Shown one piece after another: positions 24,593-37,466 of a stretch of DNA of 64,000 nucleotides (position 1 is the first letter of the stretch; each line of letters opens with the position of its first letter). The notes under the pieces were generated by a model that was given only the letters and a program-made list of their open reading frames with translations, did no database searches and had not been told where the DNA came from. Origin of the DNA: Botrytis cinerea B05.10 (taxonomy: Eukaryota > Ascomycota > Leotiomycetes > Helotiales > Sclerotiniaceae); contig NC_037325.1 of the NCBI RefSeq assembly GCF_000143535.2, positions 868,001-932,000 on the forward strand. Reading direction: 5' to 3'. Position numbers and translations under genes: made by a program.

Positions 24593-25087
24593 ATGGGTCG
24601 TGGCTTGATAAAGGAGGTAGGATGAGTGAGTGTATTGATTATAGCGATTACTCTTATTGGGTGAAGCATCGCTTGAAGATAAATGAAGACAGAGAAGGAT
24701 ATTGATATTAATGAATTGCGGGAGAAGAGGAGCGTCATCGCTAATGCTAGAACACATGGTAATATTTTTACATTGAAAGTATTCGATTTCGGAAAGGATC
24801 ACAACAGACATTGAGTAGTCAGATAATCCCCAGGTTTGTCATTACAAGACTTAATCCATAATAAAAGACAAATTCAGCTAAACATTGTATCGTCTTTTCT
24901 GCATTTCACGTATGAAATAGATGAACTTCATTAGACGTCAATTGTTATAAATGAGTTGCGGGTGTATTGTACAGGTTGGGTATTTTCATAATATGTAAGC
25001 TGATAGTGTACAGTAAATAACATATGGAGTTCATTTGAGCGACCATCTTGTGCATCAGGCAATGCTGTACACCCCGTAAAACTAGAC
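24593..25087. other. Convergent intergenic region
   Basis: About 500 bp between two convergent 3' ends. It is AT-rich and presumably holds both 3' UTRs. The antisense frames running into it from 24811 are shadows of the large gene. Confidence 0.6.
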
Positions 25088-27351
25088 TTAGAAACTAGCA
25101 GATGTCTCAGTAGTTGACTTCCTGTTTGCAAACGACGCCGGGGCTCCAACATTCGACTTTCTATTTGCAAACGGTTGAACACGCGCCACATAGCCCTGGG
25201 TAGCAGCAAACGGAGCCAAGCCGCCCTTGACTGCTTTCTTGAATTGCATTTTTGAAAATTCATGGGTGCGGCGATCGATAGGCTTTTGGGGTTCATGAAT
25301 GTGATGATTGGTAAGCTCTGGGGTTTCTTCATCATCTTCTTTGGGCTCGAGCTTGTATCTAAAGCGGCCTGGGTATTTTTTAGATCCGTCCTGCTGTTGT
25401 TTCGCACGGTCTTCGTAGGCCATAAGTTTATTGCGACGGGCGTATATCTCAGTGTATGCGTCGCGCGAAACGAGACCTTTATCCATGAGCGTATCGTAAG
25501 CGCCTATTATGCGGCGGATAAGAAAGAGGACTTGGTCTTTGAACTCTTGGTTTTGAAAGGGATCATCGGTGACGGTGGGGTTTCCATAGGTGGCGAGAGC
25601 GCGGAGGTTAAGGTAAGAGGGACCTACGCGTTCGAGGGCGCGGGAAATTTGTTTGCCTTGTTCGTATTTGGTGGGGCGGTTGCCGGAGGCTTTGCGGATG
25701 AGAGAGGAAGACACGGCTACGTCCATGTAGGTTACTAGGGATTTGATGTCTGGGACTGGGAGCTGCATCTGCATTATATCTAGGATTTTTCCGGCGGTGG
25801 TGAAGACGTTGGGGTTGATTTTGTCCCGAGCGCAGGTACTCATGGCGAGTTGGAAGGTTTCGGGTTTCAAGGCTTCTTTGGGCATTGATTGTAAAAGTTC
25901 CAGGACCTCTCGGCTCGATCGAGAAACACGGAGGATTCTCAGATAGCTATGATAATTATCTGTATCAGGTACAACACCCAATTCTTTTGTGAAGAGCTGC
26001 CAATATTTTGATGCAGCGTCCTTTTTAGATAATTTTAGCAATGCCTTCATTATCATAGATAATGTGTTTGGTCCTGGAGTAGCGTGTACATGCGACCTAG
26101 GCAATGAAGCCACTGCAGTTCCATAGCTAGAAAATATGCTTTCAAGATCTTTAGGAGGATCGATATCACCGCCTTCTATCTCGGCTAACCCCTTATTATC
26201 ATCAGGTCTGGACTGCCCTTGTAGTCCCGGTTCGATCTTCTTTCGAGATTTTGTACCTCGCTGAGGTATCTGACGTCGCACATTCATTGTCTGCTGAACA
26301 AGGGACAAAACATCATCGTTGTCTTCTTCTGAACCAAGTAGTAATGTCCGGCCCATAGCACACACAAGCTCTTCATCGACCATTATATCTCCTTTACGCC
26401 AACGAGTATAAATATCCCCCCACATTCGATGCGCACTAGCTATCATTTTCTCTTTCATTTTTAAAAAGTCCTTTTCAGGCATGTCTCGCTGGCTAATGAC
26501 CTTCATGCGAAATGCGTTCAGGATGGTCGTGAAAGTAAGATTATCTGGTGCGCGGTTCCCCTCGGCAGGCATTTGAGAAGCAATTCCTAACAAAGCCTCC
26601 TCTTCGCCTGCCCTCGAACAAAGCCTAAGTACTGCATTCATGTGAATAGTATTCGGTCGTAGACGAGAACCAGCAGAGAGCATCGAGGTATAAATTGCTA
26701 ATCCCTTCTCGAATGCTGGTTTGGTATGAGGACTCTCGCTGCAGCCTTTAAAAATAATAGTGTAGGTTTGCGCATCTGGAAATTGCGCTCGTTTTTTCAT
26801 CTGCAATCACATTGTCAACAAAAGTCTCATGACATATACCAGAACTAACGAACCTCATTGAATGTTTTGAGTGCAGGATTCAATAGACCCTTACTGAATT
26901 GCCATTCAATCAAATGGTTCCAACTAACAACACACTCAACGTTCTTGCTTGCAGATCGAACATAAAGTAATGCCTTCTCGAAATCATCCTCCGAGAGAAG
27001 TTTCCGTACATAGTCGGCGAGCTGCAGTGGATCTTGCAGTTGTTTAAGCTTCCAAATAAATTTATTGTCAATTCGTGGATCAATAGCTGCAGGCTTTTTA
27101 TCTGCAGGCCTCTGTCCCCTAGAATCTAGCCATTCCTGTCTTTTGGCTGTCCTGCTCTTCGTTGGTTCAGAAGACTCTTCATCTTGTGCAATAGGCTGGT
27201 AGGTGTAACTATCAGAATCCGTCGCATTCGTGGCAAATGTCCGATAGAGTTGTCTTTGGGGAATTATGAGTTGTGAGTTTGTACTATGTATCGTCGAGTC
27301 GCCGATGAGTGCCTGTAGGCATCTCCTGGTACATGCTCGACATGTAAACAT
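25088..27351 (-). CDS. Mitochondrial pentatricopeptide repeat (PPR) protein
   Basis: Two exons, 27351-26854 and 26800-25088, joined by a 53-nt intron, give 736 residues. The N terminus (MFTCRACTRRCLQALIGD) is rich in Arg and lacks acidic residues, as expected of a mitochondrial presequence. From about residue 130 on there are helical repeats of PPR type, for example PDAQTYTIIFKGCSESP, RPNTIHMNAVLRLCSRAG and APDNLTFTTILNAF, spaced by about 35-40 residues. PPR proteins bind organellar RNA and act in its processing, stability or translation; which transcript is unknown. The C terminus is basic and includes two near-identical FANRKS segments. It is divergent from POL1 over a 412-bp spacer. Confidence 0.85.
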
Positions 27352-27763
27352 CTTTCAAGTCTAGATTTATTAATGGATCAACTTCCCCTCCATTCTTTCA
27401 TCATTCTGGTACTTTTTTTTATAGTCGGTTTAACTATAATCCGCTCAGCTTAGTCATCAAATTCCAATTAACTTTCGTGTCAATGGATTACAAGGGTTCG
27501 CGATTACACAACGCGAAAAGTGGTAGGAGCGCGTCAGAATTACCCTTCTCCAATTTCGCGTATCAATCATCCACTCTGCAGTTCCAAAATATTGTACTCA
27601 GAAACATACACACATACCCGCCTACATACATCAGGAGGAGGTTCCAATCCAATTTTTATAACTGTCTTTCAAAATATATTTGTACATTTCTCTTCTTTTA
27701 ATGTTATAAACAACCAAAAACTACACTTCGCAACATATATCCAAATTATCCCTCTAATTCGTA
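27352..27763. promoter_or_regulatory. Bidirectional promoter of the PPR gene and POL1
   Basis: A 412-bp spacer between divergent starts. It carries two inverted ACGCGAAA octamers, at 27511-27518 (plus) and 27554-27561 (minus, read TTTCGCGT on plus), plus a TTCGCGAT at about 27498-27505. Such boxes resemble the MCB/SCB sites (ACGCGT, CRCGAAA) of the yeast MBF/SBF factors that drive G1/S expression of replication genes such as POL1. The assignment is from known motif logic; no binding data are visible here. Confidence 0.5.
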
Positions 27764-30700
27764 ATGTCGAAAGCCGCTTCTGCGCGAGCAAAGTTCGCAG
27801 AACTCCGTGCTCTTCGAGAGTCTGGAAAGAAACGTCTCGATACTTACGAAGTACATCAGGGAGAAGATTTATATGAAGAGGTTGACGAAGAAGGGTACAA
27901 GAAGGTCGTGAGAAACCGTTTAGATCAAGATGATTTCGTCATCGATGACAACGGCGAAGGTTACGCAGATGATGGCCGTGAAGATTGGGATCGAGATAAT
28001 AGACGAGGATACGGAACCGAAAGTGAAGAGGAGCTTCCTACGAGGAACAAAAATGGAAAAGCTGGTGGGTTTTGAAGACCCCTATTCTAATTGCACTCCT
28101 GACAGTCTCATAGCAAAGCGGAAACGAGAGGAAGAAAAGGTCAAAAAGGAAAACATGGACAAAGGTATTAGCAACTATTTCACCAAAGGACCGGCAGTTG
28201 CTCAACAAAAACCAAAGGTAATTGCAATGGGCATGATCTGTTTACGCATTGCTAATCGTGGCAGCCTGTCAAAACGAAGGCAGATGATGATTTCTTAGAG
28301 GGACTTTTAGGACAGGTAGACACCAATGTTCCTCGATCGACAGCCCAGCCTTCGAGAGCCAGTAAAACACAGGAAAAGAGGAGGACAAGAGCTCTATCCC
28401 CATCACTGAACAATACTCGACATACGTCAAAAAGAACTAAGGTAGCCGATAGCCGATCCGCCAATACTATGAATGCGCCATCTAGCCCTCCTGTCTATGT
28501 AGGCGACGACGACGATTTAATGGCAGGAATTGACGACGATGATATGCATATGGACGAACCGCAGCCCTCATCCCCCGTGGCGAAGGCCGTTGAGAGGAGA
28601 CTACATATCAGTGTTAAGGAAGAGGAAGAGGATGAAGATATGATGGAGGTCGCTCAAGCGGATGGTATCACAGCCAGCAGCGTCAATATCTCCGGAACCA
28701 GACCTCCGCCCAAGCTGAAAAAGGAACTATATCCAACACCAACAACTTCATCTCCACCTCGCGGTCCAATTGACGAAGTGGATGCATCGTCCTGGAATGA
28801 TGTTACGCAACGATTGAATGTTATGAACAGTAGTCAACCTACGGAAACAACATCCTTTGGGAAACTAGACTATAATGACGCAATTGAAGAAGATGGAAGC
28901 CTCCATATGTTCTGGACTGATTATACTGAAATGCATGGCAATCTGTGTCTTTTTGGCAAGGTTAAGAACAAGAAGACAGGCACCTTTGTTAGTTGCTTTG
29001 TAAAAGTCGATAACGTTCTGAGGAAGCTTTTTTTTCTTCCACGACAATACCGTCAACGCAACGGCCGGGATACGACTGACGAGGTAGAGATGAAGGATGT
29101 ATACGAGGAAGTTGATAGCATGATGACCAAAATGAAAGTTGGGATGCACAAAATCAAACCTTGCACTAGGAAGTACGCCTTCGAATTACCTGAAATACCG
29201 AAGGAAGGCGAGTATCTGAAGTTATTGTATCCCTACTCAAGTAAGTGTGAAATCCACCATCTAGCTACTCGACTGACCACTCTAGATCATGCATTAAATG
29301 TAGACCAGCAAACCGGCTCGACTTTCTCTCATGTGTTTGGAGCAAATACTCCACTCTTTGAACAATTCGTTCTCTGGAAGAACATTATGGGTCCATGTTG
29401 GTTGAAAATCGAAGATGCAGACTTTGGGGCTCTGAAAAACGCTTCTCACTGCAAATTAGAAGTTCAGGTTACAAAACCAAATCTCATTACTCCCATCAGC
29501 GATTCCGATAACCTCGAAGCGCCACCATTGACTCTGATGAGCATTGCCATGCGCACTGTTTTCAATGTCAAAGAAAATAAGCAAGAAGTTCTTGCAATCA
29601 GTGCCCGCATTTATCAAAATATTTCGCTAAGCGATACTACTCCACCTGAAAGATTACCATGCCAAACTTTTACTGTCATGCGGCCAAATGGATCACATTT
29701 CCCCATCGGATTTGAGGGAGTCGTTAAACAGCGTTCGATAGGGCTTGTCAAGCTAGTCAAACAGGAGAATGAGATTTTGAGCTACTTCCTTGCTCGTTTG
29801 GATTCAGTTGATCCAGATGTTCTCGTTGGCCATCAATTAGAAGGCGTTGATTTCAGCATTCTACTAAGCCGATTTCAAGCTAGAAAGACTCCGCAATGGT
29901 CACGAATCGGTCGAATGAGACGTCAACAATGGCCAAGCTCTATGGGGAAGATGGGTGGAAATTTCTTTGCAGAGCGTACGCTAATGTCAGGTCGTCTAAT
30001 GTGTGACTTGGCCAATGACATGGGAAAATCAACTATGACTAAATGTACATCTTGGACCCTTACAGAGATGTGCAGTCTTTACTTGTCAGGTACTAATCGT
30101 CGAGAGATCGATAACGAGGCTGCATTGAAGACATGGGCTACTAATAAGGATGGCCTAATGGACTATATCAGTCATTGCGAAGCAGATACATACTTCATTG
30201 CAGCTCTTGCCTTGAAGGTTCAAATGCTTCCTTTAACCAAAGTTCTCACTAATTTGGCTGGAAACTCTTGGGCAAGAACACTCACCGGTACTCGAGCTGA
30301 ACGCAATGAATATATTTTGTTACATGAATTCCATCGCAATAAGTATATTTGTCCCGACAAGGCTGTTTTTAAAGGCAAACAACAAGTCGAGGAGGAGAAT
30401 GCCGACGAAGAAAATGGAGATGTGAAGAAAAAGGACAAGTACAAAGGAGGTCTAGTGTTTGAGCCAGAGAAAGGTCTGTACGATAAATTCGTGCTTGTCA
30501 TGGATTTCAATTCTCTGTACCCCAGTATTATCCAGGAATACAATATTTGCTTTACTACTGTTGATAGGTTGAATTTGGTATGTCAATATTCTTACCATTA
30601 AAAGTCATATTTCACTAACATGCATAGTCCAATGACGAGGATCGGGTTCCAGAGGTACCAAAAGATCAGGATCAAGGTATCTTGCCTAAACTGATTGCCA

Positions 30701-32391
30701 CACTTGTCAGTCGACGTCGACAAGTCAAGAGCCTTATGAAAGACAAACATGCGACCTCTGAGCAATTGGCAACTTGGGATATTAAACAATTGGCACTGAA
30801 GCTTACTGCTAACTCTATGTACGGTTGTTTGGGTTACACCAAATCTAGATTTTATGCTCGACCACTTGCAGTTCTCACGACATACAAGGGCCGTGAGATT
30901 CTTCGAAGTACCAAGGATCTGGCCGAGAGCAAATCTTTGCAAGTTATATATGGTGATACAGATTCCGTCATGATCAATGCCAACGTGGATAATATCCAAG
31001 ATGCTCTTGCAGTTGGAAATGACTTCAAAAAGTCTGTCAACGATTTGTACAGGCTATTAGAGATCGATATCGACAATGTGTTTAGACGTATTCTACTTCA
31101 AGCCAAGAAGAAATACGCTGCCATTAACCTTGTACAGGTTGACGGAAAGTTCATTGACAAAATGGAAGTCAAGGGTTTGGATATGAAGCGTCGTGAATAC
31201 TGTAACTTGTCGAAGGAAGTTTCATCTCAACTCTTGAATGAAATACTGTCTGGTGATGATTCTGAGGCTGTTATAACCCGAATTCACGATTACTTGCGAG
31301 AGATTTCAACAAAAATGAGGGAAGGAAATGTTCCTGTTCAAAAGTATACAATCTACACGAAACTTGGAAAAGCGCCCAAAGATTATCCCAATGCCGATAA
31401 TATGCCGCAAGTTCAAGTTGCTTTACGGGAATTGGCCAAGGGGAAACAAGTCCGAAAAGATGATGTTATCGCCTACATCGTCACAGGAGAAGGTAAAACA
31501 TCTGAGAATGCCGCTAAACGCTCATTTACACCTCAAGATGTAATGAAGCGTGATTCGGGTCTTAAGCCAGACGTTGAATGGTATCTTTACAAACAAATTT
31601 TCCCACCCGTCGAGAGATTGTGCGCAAATATCTCAGGTACCGATACAGTGCGCCTGGCTGATTGTCTTGGACTTGATGCACGCAAGTATAGCATCAATAA
31701 CAACAACTCGGCGGGCAATAATGAAGCAGAAATTCATCCCCTCGAAAGTCAAATCGACGATTCCGTGCGCTTCAAGGATTCAACTCGTCTCACTCTCCGC
31801 TGTCGATCGTGCAAAGCTATGTTCGGATTCGAAGGTATACTCAATAGCACAGAGAATTGCTCTCCATTTGGTATCATCTGTCGCTGTGGCACCACTCTCT
31901 CAACTCTTTCCATCATGACACAACTCGAGCATCAAATCCGTCAAGAAACATGTAAATATTATGAAGGCTGGCTTGTGTGCGATGATCAAGCATGTGGTAA
32001 TCGTACCAGACAAATGAGTGTTTATGGTCATAGATGTTTGGGGCCAAAGGGGTTGGCTCAAGGATGTTTGGGCAAAATGCGATATGAATACACCGAGAAA
32101 ATGATGTATAATCAGTTGCTTTACTTTTCTAGTTTATTTGATGTAGACAAGGCGAAGAGCAATGCCAGGGGTACGGAAAAAGGTAAGGCTTCTTCTACTT
32201 TCTATTTCCTGAAAGGAACTCGTGACACGGAAACTAATATGAAAATAGAACTCGTTTCAGCATTAGCAGAACATAATCGAGTCAAATTTGGTACTCTAAA
32301 AAGTGTAGTGGAGAAATATTTGGATAAATGTGGTAGGCAGTGGGTTGCGATGGATAGTCTATTTGGGAAACTGGGTTTCTCGGCTATGTGA
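27764..32391 (+). CDS. POL1: DNA polymerase alpha catalytic subunit
   Basis: The B-family polymerase that, with primase, starts Okazaki fragments in the nucleus. Exons 27764-28064, 28114-28217, 28265-30577 and 30628-32391 give 1493 residues, the normal size (yeast Pol1 is 1468). The N-terminal region is charged and disordered (residues 1-330). The catalytic motifs are intact: motif [15 protein letters not shown] (from about residue 882, the last exon-3 part), motif [15 protein letters not shown] (about 964-977) and motif C YGDTDS (1014-1019). The exonuclease-like region contains [13 protein letters not shown] and, as in other Pol alpha, is expected to be inactive. C-terminal cysteine motifs: CRSCKAMF...CRCG (about 1300-1340) and a second Cys cluster CDDQACG...CLGPKG...C. 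It shares a promoter with the PPR gene. No damage is seen. Confidence 0.97.
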
Positions 32392-33670
32392 GTTGAATGA
32401 ATGGGGCACAGGTTTTGGTTTGTTGGCATATGTAATGAATTGATGGATGCATGAATGCATGGGAGTTAGGTATAATCATGTGTTTTGACACTAGAGGGGG
32501 CGTTTAGTATAGGGATTTGGTGACTAAAAATCAGCATTTTGTTCATTTCTAAATCGATCAATCCCAAGGTCACTTCTAACAATCTGCCAGTTTGTGACAT
32601 TGAGGAACATCAATCAATTTGAGAGTTTAACCCCATCGTGTATGTACAACTTCTACTATGATTCACCACCTGCTTCTTTACGCACATTGCGAAGTACCTT
32701 CAAACCTCATCAGAAGAAGCCTTCATCATATAGACAACAACCAAGTTGTCAAAGACGAATTATTCAATAAGTATGATACCAAGAAGCGATGGTGAAGACA
32801 ATAACAACAAAAATAGCAATACGTACAACGGTAACAATCTCCCATTTGACTTCAACAAATCACGCAGGAAAATGTAACTTCACATATCTGGGCCACAGCA
32901 AGATAGCTGATGAGAGGTTTAGTGTATGCACAGTCCCGTGGAATGCCTAAGTCAGGGGGAGAACTTGGCTACAACGATAATATTGATACAGTTCGAGATG
33001 GATCGTCAACACGAGTATCAATCTCCCCATATATGTATGTATTCGCCAGGAACGTGTTGTATCTGAAGAGAAAAGTATGATGGGAGTAGGAGTGGGCTTG
33101 TTGTATACTTACAGTGTGATTTTTCTGGCTTGGTTTTCGGGGTTTGGTGAGAGGGGTTACTTAATGGTAGAGGGTATTCGCTCATGCACCGGTCCTGGGT
33201 GTTTGTTATATAGTTTGGCTTATTTTTGGGTGTATGTATGTATATGTGTGTGTGTATGTAAAGTGGTGATGTTTCTCGTTGGGTTGAATAATAAAAATTG
33301 GCAACCTTGGTGATGCCTCTGCTTAGAGGTTTGGAGGGAAAATTGTGGATGAGTGGTTCAGGGGTATTTATAGCGAAGCCATCCAAGGCAAGAGGGTAGA
33401 AATGCGTAAAGACATGTGCATGATATGGTTCATGTAGAATAAGAGGGATTAGTTTATTATTTCAAAATACCACTGCTCCGCTGCTCCAACTCCCTACCAT
33501 GCTATATTAAAGTATTGACTCCATACACCACCACTCGATAAAATATGTCCAATCCTTAACACCATACCATCTAAGACTCCACGCCATGCATCAAAATCTC
33601 ACGACCACGACCAGCGCAAATATTCACAGTTCAGCTCCCAAGATACACATCTCCCCCTTTTCCTTCCCAA
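32392..33670. other. Convergent intergenic region
   Basis: A 1.28-kb gap between the 3' ends of POL1 (+) and MSO1 (-). It includes a TG/GT-rich stretch near 33225-33265. A minus-strand frame of 122 codons (33018-33386) is Thr/His/Tyr-rich and low-complexity, judged to be chance. No RNA gene or repeat element was seen. Confidence 0.5.
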
Positions 33671-34342
33671 TCATCTCCCCGACCTAGGTCCACTAGGTAA
33701 ACCCGGTCTCCTTCCCGCTCCAGGTCCTCCACTGGGTAATCCCATTCCCCTTCTCGGCGCCGGCGGTTCGTATCCCCCACCACTAAACTCCGCCTCATTC
33801 GAAGCCCACGGACTCGTCGCCGCCATAAACGGTTTGTCCCCTCCCGAATCATGGCTCGCATTAGTATTCATCGCGCTACCCTTCGATCTCCCCATCTTCA
33901 ATCTATCTCGCGCAGATAAACTACCCGTTGCGCTTGCACCCTGTTGGCTCGCGAAAGGACTCTGGGTTCGAGCCGGCCCGGCTGTTCCTCTCGCTGCGCG
34001 CAAACTCCCAGGAGGTGGCGATGGCGCATTTGTTCTTCCTGTCGCGCCGCCGAAGAGACTGTTCAAACCTTGTGAGCCGCCTGGCGTATTAGGCGCTTGA
34101 CCATATGTTGACCCGACGGGTTGGGAATACATTGGTTGGACGACAGGAGTAGGTGCTGGACCGCGTGGATCGGGAGGAAGCCACGCTGGCAGATTTTGTT
34201 TCTTTTCTTGGAGGTAATAGGTGCGCATTACGCGGCAGAGATAGGTGTCATCTTCTGTATCGCCGTCGGCTTCGCCTTGGAATATGTTTTGTCGGATCGA
34301 GGTTACTTTGGAGGTAATGGAGTTCAGATAGGAGGAGTACAT
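33671..34342 (-). CDS. mso1: Mso1-like Sec1-binding protein
   Basis: A single exon from ATG 34342 to a stop at 33671, 223 residues. The N-terminal segment (MYSSYLNSITSKVTSIRQNI, then EADGDTEDDTYLCRVMRTYY and a PAWLPPDPRGP stretch) has the pattern of the Mso1 Sec1-binding region, a helix that binds the Sec1 SM protein in exocytosis at the plasma membrane. The rest is Gly/Pro/Ser-rich and disordered, ending in GRRPGLPSGPRSGR. An open frame extends upstream to 34432, but begins with TTG and has no homologous look, so I favour the ATG at 34342. The gene symbol rests on this short conserved region alone. Confidence 0.75.
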   Translation of the reverse strand: MYSSYLNSITSKVTSIRQNIFQGEADGDTEDDTYLCRVMRTYYLQEKKQNLPAWLPPDPRGPAPTPVVQPMYSQPVGSTYGQAPNTPGGSQGLNSLFGGATGRTNAPSPPPGSLRAARGTAGPARTQSPFASQQGASATGSLSARDRLKMGRSKGSAMNTNASHDSGGDKPFMAATSPWASNEAEFSGGGYEPPAPRRGMGLPSGGPGAGRRPGLPSGPRSGR

Positions 34343-34876
34343 TGTATTGATTTGAGAACCGTTGTTGGAACCCGATGGCTCAGGTTGTGTGTCACAATTG
34401 AGGTTGGTTGGTATGCGGTGATTCTCCGACAAGAAATTCAGAGTTTGTTGTTATTATTTCGAAAGTATGGCAGGTCCTGAATTTATTGTGGTTTGTAGAA
34501 AGGTGTCGCGGATTAGTTGTGAAGTTATGAATTTATGGAGAGTTTAGGATTAAGTTGAAACTTCCAAGGTTTCGCTGCAAGATAGAGATCTGACCCCACT
34601 ACGCCAAAGGATGAGACTAAGGAGGCCGTTGAAAGAGCCACTGATGATATTAAAATTGATATGGAGTTAATCACAATAAATTAATCAGTCAATAATTCAT
34701 TCAGTTTCATCTTCCAGAAATTGTTCTTGAATATCGCTTGCTTTGATATTCCTAGCCAAGTAAGAAAGCTGTCTACAGTACTATAAATTAACAGCTTATT
34801 TTTGAGGGACCAAGAGCACCAACACCTATAAAGAACGCCCAACCCCAGGTATAATGAAAGTCCATGCATTCCCAGA
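34343..34876. other. Intergenic region
   Basis: About 530 bp between the MSO1 start and the MAK16 3' end, both on the minus strand. It is AT-rich and contains presumed UTR sequence. No other gene was seen; frames overlapping MAK16 from here are antisense shadows. Confidence 0.55.
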
Positions 34877-35911
34877 TTAGAAAGCCAGTTCTCGTTGTGG
34901 TCCTTCGAGCTCTTGTTCGTATTCGACTTCCATCTTCGAGATTCTCTTCTTTGGCTTGGTTTTGGAAACTGGTGCTCTCTTTCTCTTTGCGCCGGCAGCA
35001 TTCTTCTTGGCCCTATCGTCCTCGCTACTGTCACTCTCACTGTCTTCACTATCTTCTTCGCCGGTAGCTTCCTCTTCATCACTTCCAAGCCAATCCTCGA
35101 TATCCTCCAAATCCTCTTCATCTTCTCCCAAGTCACTAACATATTCCACATCACCGACACCCTCTTCATCTTCATATTCCCCTTCTTCCTCAAACTCATC
35201 CTCTTCAATACCTTCATCCATATCCTCATCTCTAGTTCCTTCTCCTTGTCTCTCCAAACCTTTCAGAACCTTCTTCCAAATAGATTCGCTGACGTTCAAT
35301 GGCTGATCGCCATAAGCACCGCTCCTTAATCTTTCAATCAATTCTCTTTCAATCGCTCTCTCGACCTTGGCAGCCGCCATTGCCTTTCTCTCTCTAGTTT
35401 CTTCTCTTCTTCTAACCTTGGGCGCCATTTTTGGAACAAGCTTTTCGCCCAATCTATCCTCCTCTTTTGCCAATCTCCTCATGCGAACACCAACTTGTGT
35501 CAATCTTGTAAGTCTCTGCTTGCACTTATGAATGAGGAAGTTAGGCCAGTACTTCAATTTGTCGTCGATTTGTACCAATGCGTTAGCATAGTTGGAAGAT
35601 AGCTTTACGCGCTCCCATAATTTCGATGGCATATGTGCTCTTTCAATTGTCTTCATGTAAAGGTAAAGTGTACCGGTTTGAGGATTTGCGCGAATAGTTG
35701 CATATCGGGAATTTGCGAGAGGACATGACTGTCGATTACAGAGACCAGTAACGTTGTATTCGTTGCGACAAAAAGTTTGATCTTTCGTAGTCCTGGTATC
35801 GTTAGTAGATGAAAAGAGCTATGTACCTGTCTACAATCAACCGACTTACTTGAGTTTGAAAGAGCAAAACTGTTGGTTGATAACCTGCCAGACAATTTCG
35901 TCTGACGACAT
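34877..35911 (-). CDS. MAK16: Ribosome biogenesis protein Mak16
   Basis: Mak16 is a nucleolar 60S ribosome assembly factor. Two exons, 35911-35850 and 35792-34877, give 325 residues. The N terminus (MSSDEIVWQVINQQFCSFKL, then TFCRNEYNVTGLCNRQSCPL) is the invariant Mak16 start, with cysteines spaced as in its zinc-binding, L28e-like domain. The conserved central part ANSRYATIRANPQTGTLYLY, AHMPSKLWERV and LIHKCKQRLTRL follows. The last 110 residues are strongly acidic (poly Glu/Asp), then a basic KRKRAPVSKTKPKKR tail, as in other fungi. It is divergent from the DUF952 gene over 260 bp. Confidence 0.96.
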
Positions 35912-36171
35912 GGTGATTGAGGTTTTCGAGAGGTTGAAGGTATTTTGTGTTTTTGAAGATTCAAGTTAAAGTCTCTTCCCTCTCAGCACGAATATTTTCC
36001 ATCAACTTTTTTTCGGGGCACGACGAATTCTGCCAGCAAAAGCGGTAAAAGAGTCACGTGAAGCTGGAAACTAATCCATCATAGCTTTTATCCCTGCTCT
36101 GATTGGTCTATACGCCGGCATCAAATAGATCAATCGACTACAATGTACATGAGACATCTTATAGTCACAAC

Positions 36172-36704
36172 ATGAATATGACTTCGACGTATCCAACGTA
36201 TATCTACAAAATCATTCCTTCTGTGGCGAAACCTCCTTCGCCGCTTCCAGAAGTCCTTCCAGTTTCTGATCTAGATCAAAGAGATGGATTCGTTCACTGC
36301 TCTACCTCGAAACAGTTACTAGGAACTTTGAATGCCTTTTTCTCGTATGTTTTTGCACCATCCTCCTCTGATGCTTACATTCCCTTCGTCATATCGAGGT
36401 ATCTCTTATATTTCATTACTCGTGTCATTAATACTCAATCAGAAACGAATCCCACGTCTACATTCTCCGCATCAAGTATGAGCAAGTAGCTCCATACATC
36501 AAATGGGAGGATGCAGTAGGAAAGCAACCCGAAGAAATAGGCGGGTGTTGGGATACGGAGGGCAAAGCGGGGTTCTTTCCTCACATCTATAATGGATTGA
36601 AGGTTGGAAAAGAGGAAGTCGACGATGTAGGAGAGTGGAGGAAAGGAAGCGAGGGTTGGTCCGGTGAGGACTGGTGTTGGGGAGAGGTGGATCGTCCTAT
36701 CTAA
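36172..36704 (+). CDS. DUF952 domain protein, 144 aa
   Basis: Two exons, 36172-36344 and 36443-36704, joined at phase 2 (TC/A), give 144 residues. The pattern YKIIPSVAKP...DLDQRDGFVHCSTSKQLLGTLNAF followed by VYILRIKYEQVAPYIKWED, then a GFFPHIYNGLKV stretch is the DUF952 fold. Family members are small proteins with a conserved DGF(I/V)H motif; function is undetermined, with occasional glutathione S-transferase-like annotation. I start at ATG 36172 (MNMTSTYPT); a second ATG lies at 36178. An upstream extension uses TTG and is less likely. Confidence 0.86.
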
Positions 36705-37466
36705 TTATTGGATTGGGAAGATTACAAGGTTAAATGGTAAGCTTGGAGATGAACAATTGCAACAGTCACTTTCCCGTCGAGAGCCGAGAGCTTGCATTTG
36801 TAGTAGTGTGCTTTGGGTATGAAGCGGTGCGAGCTTCGTGTATCAGACAAATCCAGTGGTCCAAGAATTGGTATATCTAATGTCTTGACGGACAGTGAAC
36901 CGCAAATCAAGTTAGATCTAGCATTTCGACGCTATCACTGTATTCTTTGATATTCAAATTCAATCACGGGTCCACTTCAAAACATGATCCAATCCTCTAC
37001 TGTCCTCTACTTTCTTCAAAAATTAGGCCGACGCGAACCAGTACATTTTCTTTTTTTATAGTCAATTTAGAGAGAGCACATTTGTGAGTTCAAGAATGGC
37101 AAGAGATTTCTTGACATTTTGGGTTCTTAATATGGCGAATGTTGGGTCGGCCTCGTCGTTTCCTATTTCAATTCTGCAAGGAAAACCCGGCAGGCACAAC
37201 TGATACCAAGCCGTATTCATGCTACACCCTTTAGCTAAGTTATCCCGCAACGAAACAACAAGCTTATCACTTCTCTCCAGTTGTTTCTATTTGAACTTGG
37301 CTGCGTGTTTCTTGGAAGAACGATAGTATATTATATTCGCACAATAATCATTTCTACTCCTGAACACATCATTCTTCACAGAGTAATTGGATGAAACTTC
37401 TTGCTGCAGACCAAAAACTCATCGGAGGGCATCAACATTTTCATTACCACCAATAGGGATATCAAT
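36705..37466. other. Intergenic region
   Basis: A 760-bp gap between plus-strand genes. Short minus-strand frames (about 60 codons near 36722 and 37062) show no protein-like features. No repeat or RNA gene was seen. Confidence 0.55.

Noticed and set aside
24242..24811. 189-codon minus-strand frame
   Set aside because: Antisense shadow of the large gene, with low-complexity Leu/His/Tyr composition.
33018..33386. 122-codon minus-strand frame downstream of POL1
   Set aside because: Low-complexity translation of TG repeats, no splice partner or domain.
34895..35329. 144- and 116-codon plus-strand Ser/Leu-rich frames
   Set aside because: Antisense of the acidic tail of MAK16.
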